NCBI GenBank assembly: GCA_003990745.1
Contig: RBNI01000600.1
Span: 1 to 28,830, forward strand
Direction of reading: 5' to 3'
DNA: 28,830 bases
Source of the DNA: Jimgerdemannia flammicorona
Lineage: Eukaryota > Mucoromycota > Endogonomycetes > Endogonales > Endogonaceae
In this document: positions 8,488-19,194 of the stretch, one piece after another
Numbering within the stretch: the stretch's first letter is position 1
Layout of the letters: each line of letters starts with the position of its first letter
Made by a program: the position numbers and the translations under genes
The notes under the pieces: generated by a model
Seen by the model: only the letters and a program-made list of their open reading frames with translations
Databases searched by the model: none
What the model was told of the DNA's origin: nothing

Positions 8488-11400
8488 ATAAATAGTACAA
8501 CCAACATTTTCTCTTTAAATGTAAATGAGTTATGGGGTGCTTCTCAACATAGGAACATTTTTACTTAGCTGAAGAGATTGGAGGCTGATCTCTTCCTCTT
8601 ACAGGATGTCAGGTGTGAGAATGATTTGGATAGGCTGGAATGGATGAAGGAATGGGGAGGTGAGGCAGTTTGGAAGGGCAAGGTTGGGATTCTGGTCTGA
8701 AAAGGCCGAGGGGAGATATGGGATATGAGAAGCTGGGGGGATAGATTGGTCTGGGGAGAGTGGATATATACAGATTGGGAGCCAGTCACTGTGAGCTCCT
8801 GTTACTGCTCTGCTGTACAGAGTGAGCATATGGATTGGGTGAAGGGTCTCCAGGAGAGTGGGGTCCTTGCAGAGACTGGGGTGGATATACTTGATGGAGA
8901 TTTCAATATAGTCTGAGATATACTGGTGGATAGAATAGATGGTGGATGGGGAGCTGAGAAGGGTTGGCAGCATGAGAGGATGTGGAAAGGCTAAGTGCTC
9001 TAGTAGATACTGGTAGGGAGTATTGGAGGAATAGGAGGGTGTACATACACTGGGCAGAGAATCTGGAGACAAGGATTGACTAGATGTTGATGGCCAGCTA
9101 CTAGAGCTTAGATGTTTGGAGGTCACTGGAGGTGGAATGGTGTCCTTGGTTGGACCATTGAGGGCTATTAGGACAGAGATATTTTGGAGGGAGTGGGGAT
9201 GGGCCTGGACATTGGCACCTCAATTCCTCATTATTAGATGATAGGATGCAGTGGGATGAGTGAGCAGAAGACATTCAACTGAGAGTAGAGAGCTGGAGGC
9301 AGGAAGGTGCCCCAGTTGGTGTTCAGTAGATGAGGATGAAAGTGATGGCAAGGGTCTACTGGAGTGAGGCTGACAGAGAGGTTGGGAAGTAGAGGAGGTG
9401 ATGAGTGAGATAGGCTTCTATTAGACTGACCAGACTCTTGAAGGATTGGGTAGAGCTAGTGATGGTAGTAGAGGGGAGAGAGGATTGGAGATTAATGAGG
9501 GTGAAAATGAAGGTTGGAGAATTACAACAAGTACTGCAGGATGAGGAGGAGGCAAGGGTGCAGGGCTTAGCAGTATGGCTGTATTGGCAGGGGTTGGAGG
9601 AAGGAGAGAGGCTCTCTAAGTATCTCATGAGGGCCCTTCAGGTGAGAAGAGTACAGCAAAGATGGGAGGGGGTGGTTGACTCTAATGGTACACTGGTGCA
9701 TGGTATACAGGACATTCTTGATTCATTAAAGGAGTGATAGAGTGGATTGTAGAGTGAGGAGGAGAGTGGGGCAGATACTACCACTATTGACTGGGTACTG
9801 GAGAATTGGCACCCTCCACAAGCAGATGGGCTGGGTGACTTGGTGTTGTCAGTATGAGAGGAAGAGATCCACCAGGTTCTTATCGTGATAACCCCAGATA
9901 CAGTATCTAGGGAGGATGCTCTGTCTTGGGACTTCTGAAAGAAGATGGTGAGAGTCTCAGAAGTACTAAGTGAGATGACAGCATTGTGTAACTTTATATT
10001 ACAGATAGGAAGATGGGTGGGGGATCAGGATCTGGGGCTGGTAACACTTCTTTACAAGAACAAAGGAAGGCAAGAGGACTGGAATAACTGGCAGCTGATT
10101 ATGCTACTGGATATAAACAGAAAGTTGGTGACTAAGGTAGTGGTCATAAGGCTACAGAAGGTAGCCCAGCAAGTCTTGAGTATTGAGCAGAGGGACTTTG
10201 TAGAAGGCTGGCTCATTAGGGATGGCACAGCCTGGATATATGGAGTTATTGAGAGAGTGTGAGCCTGTGGACTAGATGGGTGATTAGTCTTCTTAGACCA
10301 AGAGAAGGCTTACGACTGGGTGTAGTGAGTCTGGCTGGCAAAAGTATTAGATAGAACTGGGGTACCACACTAGTTTCAGTTAGTAATGATTAGTCTACTA
10401 GAAAGGAGTAGGACTGTGCTCATATGTAATGAACATAGAGGGGTATTATTTCCCCTGGGTAAGGGGGTGCCCCAGGGGGACCCACTGTCCTCTATTCAAT
10501 ATGCTCTTTTCCTGGAGCCTCTAATGGACAGAATCAGGCAGAAGATAGTGGGGCTTTCCATCTTTGGAATTGGGTGGAAAGTTGGGGCCTTTGCAGATGA
10601 CATGGTGGTCAGCCTGGGGTCTATTGTAGATGTTAAGGAGCTCAAAAAGATGGTGAAGTGATATGAGGAGAACTCTGGAGCTAAACTCAATTGACATAAG
10701 TATGAAACAATAGTGTTGGGCAATGGCCTGATGGGAGGGGATGTTATTGGAACAATCATCCCTACTGATGAGATAGTATGATACTTAGATATTTATTTAT
10801 CAGTATATAGGTTGGTACTACCTAGACTTTGGTAGAAGCAGAGGGTTGGAATCTGAAGGGAGGCCCTGCAGAGCTGGAGGGGTCACCATTTATCTCTAAC
10901 AGGGCATATCTCGATTTTGAATATCTATTGGCTGCTGAAGTTGTGATATCTGGCTTATCATCTAGACTTCCCAGCCTGGGTAGTGAAATGATTGTTAAAG
11001 CTAGCCAAGGGGTGGATCTGGGCTGGAAGAAGGAGTCAGATCAGTTGGGAGGTCTTATCCTTACCAGTGGTAAGAGGAGGGCTTGGGCTGGTTGACTTTC
11101 TGAAGAGACTATACTACTTGAGAGCATGGTGGTTGAAGAGAGCAGTGGAATTGAGAGGGGGCAGTTGAGTTCCCCTATTACAGAAGGTCTGAGAGATGAG
11201 GTCCTTGCTAAGAGGCTCAACAGACAATCTCCTATCATTGGTTGGGCTTCAGAATACTGCACAATTGTAATACAAAGGCTTCTGGTGGGGAGTAGCAGAG
11301 GGGGCACACTGTATTGGAATTTGTTGGCAGAGTAATAAAGGAGAGGTGGCTTGGGACCTGGCAATGTAGAGATGGGACCGAGTGTTGCTAGGAGGCATTC

Positions 11401-12138
11401 TCTTAATCAAGTTCGACATTGGTGATGGAATAGACTGCCAAAGGGAACAAGGCCAGGATCTGTAGCCTAGTGGATGACAGGGAGTTGGTATCAGAAAAGA
11501 GTAGAACTGGTATAGCATATGGGCCTGGAGTACTGAGGTGAGGAGGTAGATACCATCAAAGTACTGGGTGGTCTGGTGGTATATGCTGAGAAGGAATATA
11601 ATGCTCAACTTCTGCTCAGATCACCTTATCAAGGGGGGTTGCTTTAACTGTAAGGAGTACCACAATGTAGGGTAGAAAGGGAGATACATGCAGATATCTG
11701 AACATTGGCTAGGAGAGTGTGAGATACTTAGCAACTTCTGGTGGGCTGTTGGAGATCATTTGGGAGTAGTGTGTCAGAGAGATGGCACACAGGGTTGGTG
11801 GGAGGATCTGAGAGATAGACTGGTGGGGGGGGGTGGGAAAGGAGTGGCTTACATTAGGCTGGGTTTTGGCAATTTGGGTAGGGCTGGCCAGTCACTGGCT
11901 ATTTGTTTTTGAAGATAGGAGGAGACTTGGCTTGGGGGACTAGTTGTTGTATTGGTATGACCTTATGGAAGACACCTTGACAGACTGGTGGCTTGGTTGG
12001 GGGCTGCAGGGTGGTTGAAGGTATTGCTTAGTAGAGAAGATCTATAGGCAGAGTGGGGGGAGAGTGAGAGTAGTGAGTGAGTTGGTAGTCTTTATTTATG
12101 ATGATGTAGGGAGAGGCTCCCCTATGGGGATCAGGTAG
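8488..12138 (+). pseudogene. LINE ORF2 endonuclease-reverse transcriptase (copy B)
   Basis: About 1,217 codons. The start is placed at ATA 8488-8490, where copy C has ATG, and the TAG at 12136-12138 matches the end of copy C. The endonuclease part shows SLNVNEL (normally SLNVNGL), FLLQDVRC with the acidic residue at 8605-8607, and DGDFNIV (GDFN at 8896-8907). The reverse transcriptase lies in another frame (9945-10661): FLDQEKAYDWV near 10290-10322, GVPQGDPLS near 10464 and the catalytic FADDM at 10590-10604. The last 250 codons contain EHWLGECEILSNFW, resembling the Cys/His region found after RT in LINEs. No RNase H is seen. Many TAG, TGA and TAA stops inactivate it. ORF2 proteins nick target DNA and prime reverse transcription there. 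Confidence 0.85.
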
Positions 12139-12200
12139 GGGGAGGAGATACTGTAAACTTATTAATAGATTGGTAATAAATAGCAGAGTCCAAGTGACTA

Positions 12201-12263
12201 TAAAAAAAAAAAAAAAAAAAAAACACAAAAAAAAAAAAATAAAAAAAAAAAAAAAAAAAAAAA
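12201..12263 (+). other. Poly(A) tail of LINE B
   Basis: A-tract with rare C or T interruptions directly after GAGTCCAAGTGACTAT, the same 3' end as copy C. The last A residues overlap the target-site duplication. Confidence 0.93.
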
Positions 12264-12442
12264 CCTTAGATCAAAATAGTTCAAAGCAAAGAGAAAGCAA
12301 AGGAACTAGTAAGTCTGCAGGCAGATATACTTTGAACTCACCCACCCCTGCATCCTGAGGACTCTGCAGAGTCAAAGAATATCAAGTTTTCAAGATACAG
12401 AAATCCAACATACTTCTAAGATTAAGCATCTGCTATATTACA
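12261..12442 (+). repeat. LINE B TSD right copy and gypsy 5' LTR, right part
   Basis: Starts with the duplicated AAACCTTAGATCAAAAT (12261-12277) and continues as the R/U5 part of the LTR to ATATTACA at 12442. It aligns with 24369-24548 of the 3' LTR, which ends ATATTATA. The terminal CA became TA in the 3' copy, another C-to-T change. Confidence 0.9.
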
Positions 12443-12445
12443 ACT

Positions 12446-12460
12446 TGGTGCCCATTGGCT
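12446..12460 (+). promoter_or_regulatory. Gypsy primer binding site
   Basis: TGGTGCCCATTGGCT begins three bases after the 5' LTR. TGG pairs with the CCA end of a tRNA, as in most LTR elements, where this site primes minus-strand DNA. The tRNA species was not determined. Confidence 0.6.
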
Positions 12461-12471
12461 GGTGATTCAAG

Positions 12472-13450
12472 ATGAATCCCTCACTTTCAAGCTGAACAAT
12501 GAACAACTACCACTATCTGAACAACTATACAACTAAGATATCTAGACAAGATAGATATGAGACCACTAGTATTTCACAGTTATACTTCAGACAAGTTAAT
12601 CATCACCTTTATTAATGATTTCAAACAATATACTGCTATAAGGGATCTGATAGCAAGACAGCAAGTAACCCTCATACTCTTTAGTCTCTGAGGATCAATA
12701 AGAGCAGTATTCACAGCTACAACCCATGTAGAAAATGATGATGATGCTATACTAGCAGTATAGAAGATCTGGCTCTGAGCTACATACTATATAGATAAGA
12801 TCAAGTAGACACTAAAGGATCAGCTTAATATAATATATCAAGAGATGAGCAAGGATCTAAACACATTCTATACCAGAATCTGATATCAGTTAATTCTCAT
12901 AGATTATACTGCTACTATTAGGAATCAAGTAGCTAAAGCAACCTTCATGAAAGAAATCCACCCAGAGATAGCCCTGGCCATCTGCTCATTACTAATAATT
13001 CTGGATCTGATACAGTAGGTCACCTATGCTCAGTGATACTGGATAGCCAGACACCCATAAGATCATATAATGGAGAGAGTCACTAGAGTCAGAATCAAAG
13101 TATCTAAGGCAATCAGTATAATCCCTACTATAGTGATCAATTGAAACACACCTCAACCAAGAGCTACTGAGCAATAGAGAAATAGTAACCCTATGGAGAA
13201 ACTTACTAAGAAGTTCACTGAAATAACAGCTCATCTAGGAGATATGATAAAGGAAATTAAAGGAAGAGACCACTACCCAGTTCAGAAATTTGCCACTATC
13301 TTAAACAAGAAGGAGGTACCTGCCACATCTGTAGAGAAGAAGACCACTACTCATATGAATGCATGAGTAAAACCAAGTGTAAGGTATAGCCAAGCAATAC
13401 TACTTGAAATAAGAAACAGGTCAACATCATTACCTTCAAGGAGATTGAAG
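12472..13450 (+). pseudogene. Gypsy gag (capsid-nucleocapsid), broken
   Basis: Structural gag region. A capsid-like part (about 12530-13020, second frame) reads FINDFKQYTAIRDLIARQQV, then later AKATFMKEIHPEIALAICSL, with TAG and TGA stops between. After a frame change near 13250-13310 a zinc knuckle of the CCHC type is complete: Cys 13321, Cys 13330, His 13345, Cys 13360 (C-X2-C-X4-H-X4-C), typical of nucleocapsid. An ATG at 12472 lies 12 bases after the PBS but soon meets a stop, so the true start is uncertain. The end is also approximate, because gag appears to run in the same frame into the protease region. Confidence 0.75.
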
Positions 13451-14300
13451 AATCAGATGAAGAAGAATGAGAGGCCTATCCTATACAGACTACTAAGAAG
13501 GATGTCTGCAAAGAACTCTACAAGAGACCACCAGGGAGACCCAAGAAGAACCCAGTGGAAAAGCAGATAGAGACTGCTACAGAAAGTCAAGATAAAGAAA
13601 TAGATCAAGATATAGAGCTAAAACAGGCTGTTCAAGATATTATTTGAGGAATCACTTTAGCCAGTAAAGGAGAAAAGAAGAAGAAGCTTCACAAAACCAA
13701 GACCTTTAAGTATAATATCTTCAAGGATCTCAGTCAACAAAAAGTCAATATAACCTTTGGTCAGTTGGCAGAAATACCTATATTCAGATAGCAAATGAGA
13801 TATAAACTTGCTAAAATAACCAAGGAGCAAGGATGGAAGATAACTGAGACCAAAAATATTCAAGAAGACTCAGGAGAAGAAAGCAAAGATAACTATAAAA
13901 CCTCTGCCTATACAATCTGTCAAATTAAGGATAGAGTCTTTGAGGCTATCATTGATACAAGAGCAGAAGGATGCCTCCTCAGTAAGAAAACAGCAGACTG
14001 CCTAGGTTGGAAAGTTGAAGAAGCAACCAAATTGATATTCATCACTGCAGATAGCACAAGAGCCACATCTCTGAGAAAGATCTGAGATATCTCCATCAAG
14101 TTCAGAGAAGCAACCATTCTAGTAGATGTAATCATGACTAATACAACTAACTATAATATCCTTATTGGCAATTAATGGCTTCACAAAGTTAAGGCAATAA
14201 TTGATCTGAATGTCCAGAAGATACAGATCATCTAATATAGACAGAAGATGCAAATTCTTATTAATATCAACAAAGGAGTCCTGTCTGAGATAGAGAAAGA
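13450..14300 (+). pseudogene. Gypsy pol: aspartic protease region
   Basis: A charged linker (13450-13790) leads into a retropepsin-like segment in the same frame as the zinc knuckle. The active-site motif reads AIIDTRAEG at about 13948-13974, where gypsy proteases have DTGA; the Gly codon has become AGA, a G-to-A change. Downstream SKKTADCLGW and YNILIGN followed by a stop in place of the expected next residue match the rest of the retropepsin fold (ILG-like motif). The open part spans 13795-14085, ended by TGA. It would cleave the Gag-Pol polyprotein if active; the lost glycine and the stops argue it is not. Confidence 0.75.
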
Positions 14301-14930
14301 AGAGAGCAAATAAGAGAAATCCTACATGGTGACAACTTAGAAAAAGAAGAATGGATGAGTAAAGAAGACTAGTATAAAAAGATTATAGAAGGATATGTAC
14401 CACAAGAAGTCTGCCCCCATGAGATCTGAATATACTACATAGAGTATATCAATAAGTATTATCAGTATACTAAAAAAATCAAGAAAATCTACTACCAAAA
14501 AAGAGAGAAGGCCCTTGAGAAATAGATAAGAAAAGAAAAGAAAATGAAAGAAGAAGAGAATGATGAACCACCAGCTCTTCTCAAAGATAGTGATAATGAA
14601 GAAGAAATTAAGATCAAGATTTGGAAGATTCATTCTGATACAGTTTTACCAGAATATAAGTCAGAAAATGTAGCTGGAATAGATATCACCATAGTGGAGG
14701 AAACTGTACTTGCAACCACCCTACCAACAACTGGTCTAGAGATGACCATTCCAAAGAACTATATCAGAATCCTTAAGACAAGAAGCAGCTAAAGGAGAAG
14801 TCATCAATTCAGATTATATTGAAGAAATACTACTTATTGCCAGAAACTACAATTTTATGATTCTATTTCCAATCAAGAAGAAGGACTGACTGGTATTCTA
14901 GTTCTTCAGTCAAGGATCATAGAAGTCAAG
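14300..14930 (+). pseudogene. Gypsy pol: protease-RT linker, lysine/glutamate-rich
   Basis: Mostly charged, low-complexity coding sequence. One open part (14544-14792, 82 codons) starts MKEEENDEPPALLKD and contains VAGIDITIVEE. Around 14801-14935 other frames carry IEEILLIARNYNFM. No domain is recognised. It is the spacer usually found between protease and RT in long gypsy polyproteins, with several stops and at least one frame change. Confidence 0.45.
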
Positions 14931-14933
14931 AAG

Positions 14934-15436
14934 TTGGAGAGAATAGAAAGAGAAAGGAAAGAATTCAGATCCACAGAAAGAGGAGTGTTTGCCAGTACTA
15001 AGATTACTGAGCTAAAGTACAAAAAGGAAGAAACTATGAACAAGTACAGCTATACTATTGGAAATGGGTTCTCACTCAAGATAGAGCTCAAGAAAATACT
15101 CTATGAATTTGAGGATGTCCTCACTATAGACTTTAAAGATATCAAAGGAAAGACTCCATACTACTATCATAATATAGATACTAGAGATACTGAACCAATT
15201 TACCAGAAGGCAAGACCTGTTCCACCAGTCTACTAAGAGTGGCTCAGAGAAGAAATCAAGCAGATGGAAGAAGCTGGTATTATTAAGGAGGCCAGTAGTC
15301 CATAGTCTTCACCAGTTGTATTAGCCTCAAAGAAAGGAAGCAAGTCTGGAGAATTCACTTCAAGACTCTGTGTCAATTATAGAAAGCTCAATATAATCAC
15401 TAAGAAGGATTGCTAACCACTGCCCCTCATCAATGA
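14934..15436 (+). pseudogene. Gypsy pol: reverse transcriptase, first part
   Basis: N-terminal half of the RT. The frame reads YEFEDVLTIDFKDI, YQKARPVPPVY followed by a TAA, EEIKQMEEAGIIKEASSP, then SSPVVLASKKG, RLCVNYRKLN and PLPLIND. These match the conserved gypsy RT order (KPRPLPP, hydrophobic VxVxKK-type and RxCVDYRxLN, PLPxIDD). The sequence stops at 15436 where LINE C is inserted, and resumes at 21304 in the same conserved block. Stops at 15235 and 15303 replace probable Gln codons. Confidence 0.88.
15427..15436 (+). repeat. LINE C target-site duplication, left copy
   Basis: TCATCAATGA, repeated at 21304-21313. If one C/T difference is allowed, the match extends three more bases (TAT against CAT). 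Uninterrupted, the sequence encodes the RT block LINDILITLED. Confidence 0.88.
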
Positions 15437-15520
15437 TATTTTTTTTTTTTTTTTTTTATAGTCACTTGGACTCTGCCTTTATTACCTAGTCTATGAATAA
15501 GTATACATCATCACCACCCA

Positions 15521-18500
15521 CTACCCAATACCCACAGGGGGGCTCCTCCCCACCTCCTCACGAATAAAGATCACCCTTTCACCAACTACTCCAACTCTCC
15601 CCCCACTCTGTCCACAAATTTTCTCTACTAAGTGGTACCTCCAACCACCCTGCAGCCCCCAACCAAGCCATCAGCCTGTTAAGATGCCTTCTATAAGCCT
15701 ATGCCACTGCAACAACCAGTCTCCCACACCCTGTCTCCTCCTATCCTCAAAAACAAATAGCCAGTGACTGGCCAGCCCCATCCAAATAGCCAAAGCCCAG
15801 CCCAAGGTAAGCCACTCCTTCCCTATCCTCCCTACCAATCGATCCCTCAAGTCCTCCCACCTCCTCTATACTTCATCTCCCCTATGCTGTACCCCCAAGC
15901 ATTCCCCAATTGCCTGCCAAAATTCCCCCAATACCTCATACTCTCCTAGCCAATGTTCAGACATCTGTACATAACCCCCCTCCTGTCCTACATTATGGTA
16001 CTCCTCATAGTCAAACCAACTCCCTATGATAAGGTGCCCTGAGTGAAAGTTGAGTATTACATTCCTCTACAGTATGCGCCACCAGACCACTCAGTACTTT
16101 GGTGGCATCCACTTTCTCACTGCAGCACTCTAGGTCCAAATACTATGCCAGTTCCATTCTTTGCCAATTCCAACTCCTTGCCAACTGCTAGGCCACAGAT
16201 CCTGGCCCGGTTCCCTTTGGTATTCCATTCCATCACCAATATCAAACTCAATTAAAGAAGTGCTACCCAGTAGTATATGATCCCATCTCCACATCGCTGG
16301 GTCCCAAGCCACCTCTCCTTCATTTCCCTGCCAACAAATTCCAATGTGGTGCACTCCCTCCACTATCTCCCACCAAAATCCCTTATATCACAGTTGTTCA
16401 GTATTCTGAAGTCCAACCAATGAGAGGAGATCGCCAGTTGAGCCTCTTGGCAATGACTGCCTCTCCCAGATCTTCTGCAGCAGAGGAACCCAACCACCTC
16501 CTCTCAATTCCACTGCCCTCTTTAGCCACCATGCTCTCAAGCAGTGTAATATTTTGGAAAGTCAACCAGTCCAAGACCACCTCTCACTACTGGTAAGGAC
16601 AAGGTCTCCCAACCAATCTGACTCTGCCTGTCAGCCCAAATCCATCCCTTCGCTGACTTCATCAATCTCTTCACCATCTAGGCTGGGAAGTCCAGATGAT
16701 ATGCCAGATACCACAACTTTGGCAGCCAGTAGATATTCAAAATTGAGACCCGCCCTGCCAGAGAAAATTGTCTTCCCCCCTAACTCTGCAGGGTCTCCTC
16801 CTAGATTCCAATCTGCTGCTCCCACCAAAGCCTGGGCAGAACTGACCCATAGACTAACAAATAGATGTCCAAGTACCACACTGCTTCACTAGTGGGGACG
16901 ATTGTTCCTATAACCTCCCCTCCCACCAGGCCATTGCCTAGTATCATTGTTTCACACTTATGTCAATTTAGCTTAGCTCCAGAGTTCTCCTCATACCACT
17001 CCACAGTCTTCTTGAGCTCTTTGACATCAGCAATCAATCCAAAACCAACCACCATATCATCTGCAAAGGCCCCAACTTTCCATCCAATGCTAAAGACAGA
17101 GAGCCCCACTATCCTCCACCTAATTCTGTCCATAAGGGGTTCTAGAGAAAGAGCATACAAAATGGGGGACAGTGGGTCCCCCTGGGGCACCCCCCTACCC
17201 AAGGGGAATGCTACCCCTCTATGTCCATTACACATGAGTGCAGCCCTACTCTCTTCCAGTAGGCTGACCATTGCTGACTGGAACTGGTACAGAACCCCCA
17301 TTCTATCCAAAACTTTCGCCAGCCAGACTTGTCGCACCCAGTCATAAGTCTTCTTCTGGTCCAAGAAGACTAGATGCCCATCCAGTCCACAGGCCCTTGC
17401 CTCTTCAATAACTCCATATACCCAGGCTGTACCATCCCTGATGAGCCAACCACCCACAAATCCCCTCTGCTCAACACCCATAACTTGCTGGGCCACCTTC
17501 TGTAGTCTTGCCACCACCACCTTAGTCACCAACTTTCTGTCCATATCTAGCAGCATTATCAGCCATCAGTTCTTTCAATCCTCCCACCTTCCTTTGTTCT
17601 TATAAAGCAGCATCACCAGCCCAAGATCCTGCTCCCCCACCCACCTCCCTGTCTGTAGGATAAGGTCACACAATGCTATCATCTCTTCCAACACCCCTGG
17701 GACTCCAACCATTCACTTCCAAAAGTCCCAGGACAGACCATCCTCCCCAGGTGCCATACCTGGTATTGTTGCGGCAAGAACCTGGTGGATCTCATCCTCC
17801 TATACAGGCATCACCAGGTCACCTAGCCCCTTGACTTGTGGTGGGTGCCAATCCTCCAATATTCAGTCAATGGCAGTGGCATCTGCCCCACCCTCCTCCT
17901 CACTCCACAATCCACTCCAATGCTCCTTCAGTGATCCAAGAATATCCTGTATACTATGCACTAGTATACCATCTGAGTCCAACACCCCTTCCCACTATTG
18001 CTGTACCTGTCTTGCCCTAAGGGCTCTTGTAAGAAACTTGGAAGGCCTCTCCCCTTCCTCCAGATCCTGTCAGTGAAGCCATGCTACCAAGCTCTGTACT
18101 CTTGCCTCTTCCTCTTCCCACAGCATCTGTTGTAGTTTCCCAACCTCCATTTTCACCCTCATTAATCGCCAATCTTCTTCTCTCTCCAACATCGTCAGCC
18201 TCGCCCACTCCTCCAGGAGCCTAGTTAATCTAGTAGAAGTCCAATACACTCTCACCTTCTCTGCTTCCCTGCCTCCTTGCCAGCCTCACTCCAGTAAGTC
18301 TTGGCCATCTCCTTTATCCTCATCCACTGAACCCCAACTGAGACACCTTCCTGCCACCAGTTCTCCACCCTCAGCTGAATGTCTTTAGCCCACTCATCCC
18401 ACCAGGTCTTGTCATCTAACAAAGAGGAATTGAGGCACCAATGTCCAGGCCTGTCCCCACTTCCCCCAAAGCACCCTTGTCCAGTGATCTGACCATAGAC

Positions 18501-19164
18501 ACCATTCCACCTCCAGTGACTTCCAAACATCTAGGCCCCAGTAACTGGCCATCAAAATCCAGTCGATTCTTGTCCCCAGGCCCTCTGCCCAATGTGTATA
18601 AACTCTCCTATTCCCCCAGCACTCCCTACCAGCATCTACCAGTATACTTAGTCTTTCTACTTCCTCCCACACCACCAGTCCTCCACTCCTGCTCTCAGCA
18701 CCTCATCCTCTATCTGTTCTATCCAACAGTATGTCCCGAACCATATTGAAATCTCTCCCAAGTATATCCACCCCAGCCTCTATAAGAATTCCACTCTCCT
18801 ATAAACCTTTCACCCAATCTACATACTCACTCTATACAGCAGGGCAGTAACAGGAGCCAACTGTAACTGGCTCCTAGCCTATATGAATCCACTCACCCCA
18901 GACCAGTCTCTCTCCCCAGCTCCTTACATTCTGTATCTCCCCTCTGCCTTTCCGAACCAAAATCCCAACCTTGCCCTTCTAAATTGCCACACCTCCCCAT
19001 TCCTTCATCCATTCCATCTTATCAGAATCATCCTCACACCTGACATCCTACAAGAGGAAGAGATCAGCCTCCAATCTCTTCATCTAAGTAAAAATGTTCC
19101 TATATCAAGTAGTGCTCCGTAACCCATTCATGTTTAAAGAAAAAATGTTGGTTGTACTGTTCAT
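15521..19164 (-). pseudogene. LINE ORF2 endonuclease-reverse transcriptase (copy C)
   Basis: Starts at the ATG 19162-19164 (MNSTTNIFSLNMNGLR), 30 bases after ORF1, and ends at the stop 15521-15523. About 1,215 codons with stops and at least one net frame change. Endonuclease motifs: SLNMNGL, FLLQDVRC, RIDWILMASYW near 18540-18575 and WSDHWTRVL near 18480-18505, the SDH signature of AP-type endonucleases. The RT core is open from 17556 to 16963: KLVTKVVVARLQ, FLDQKKTYDWV, GVPQGDPLSPIL and FADDM at 17053-17067. The C-terminal tail has SEHWLGEYEVLGEFW (about 15950). The DQEKAYD-type motif recalls L1/Tx1-like RTs more than fungal Tad1, in my reading; a phylogeny would decide. Confidence 0.87.
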
Positions 19165-19194
19165 AATAAAATATGTTATGTTATCAATCAATCT

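Larger units (their letters stand above)
6350..12260 (+). mobile_element. LINE copy B, full length
   Basis: Non-LTR retrotransposon inserted in the gypsy 5' LTR. The family-wide 5' start (ATATTTCTCCAGTACCATTCAG) begins near 6366, and 16 extra bases separate it from the duplication. ORF1 is followed by ORF2 with endonuclease and reverse transcriptase, a 3' UTR of about 60 bases and a long A-tract. Length, layout and direction match copy C, which is an independent insertion. Numerous stops and at least one frame change in ORF2 make it inactive. Confidence 0.93.

Noticed and set aside
12201..12263. A-tract as a transcription terminator
   Set aside because: It follows the LINE 3' end and is bounded by a target duplication, so it is the reverse-transcribed tail.
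14337..14633. 98-codon minus-strand ORF, Phe/Leu-rich, looks like membrane segments
   Set aside because: It is the complement of the Lys/Glu-rich linker of gypsy pol, where AAA/GAA codons read as Phe on the other strand.
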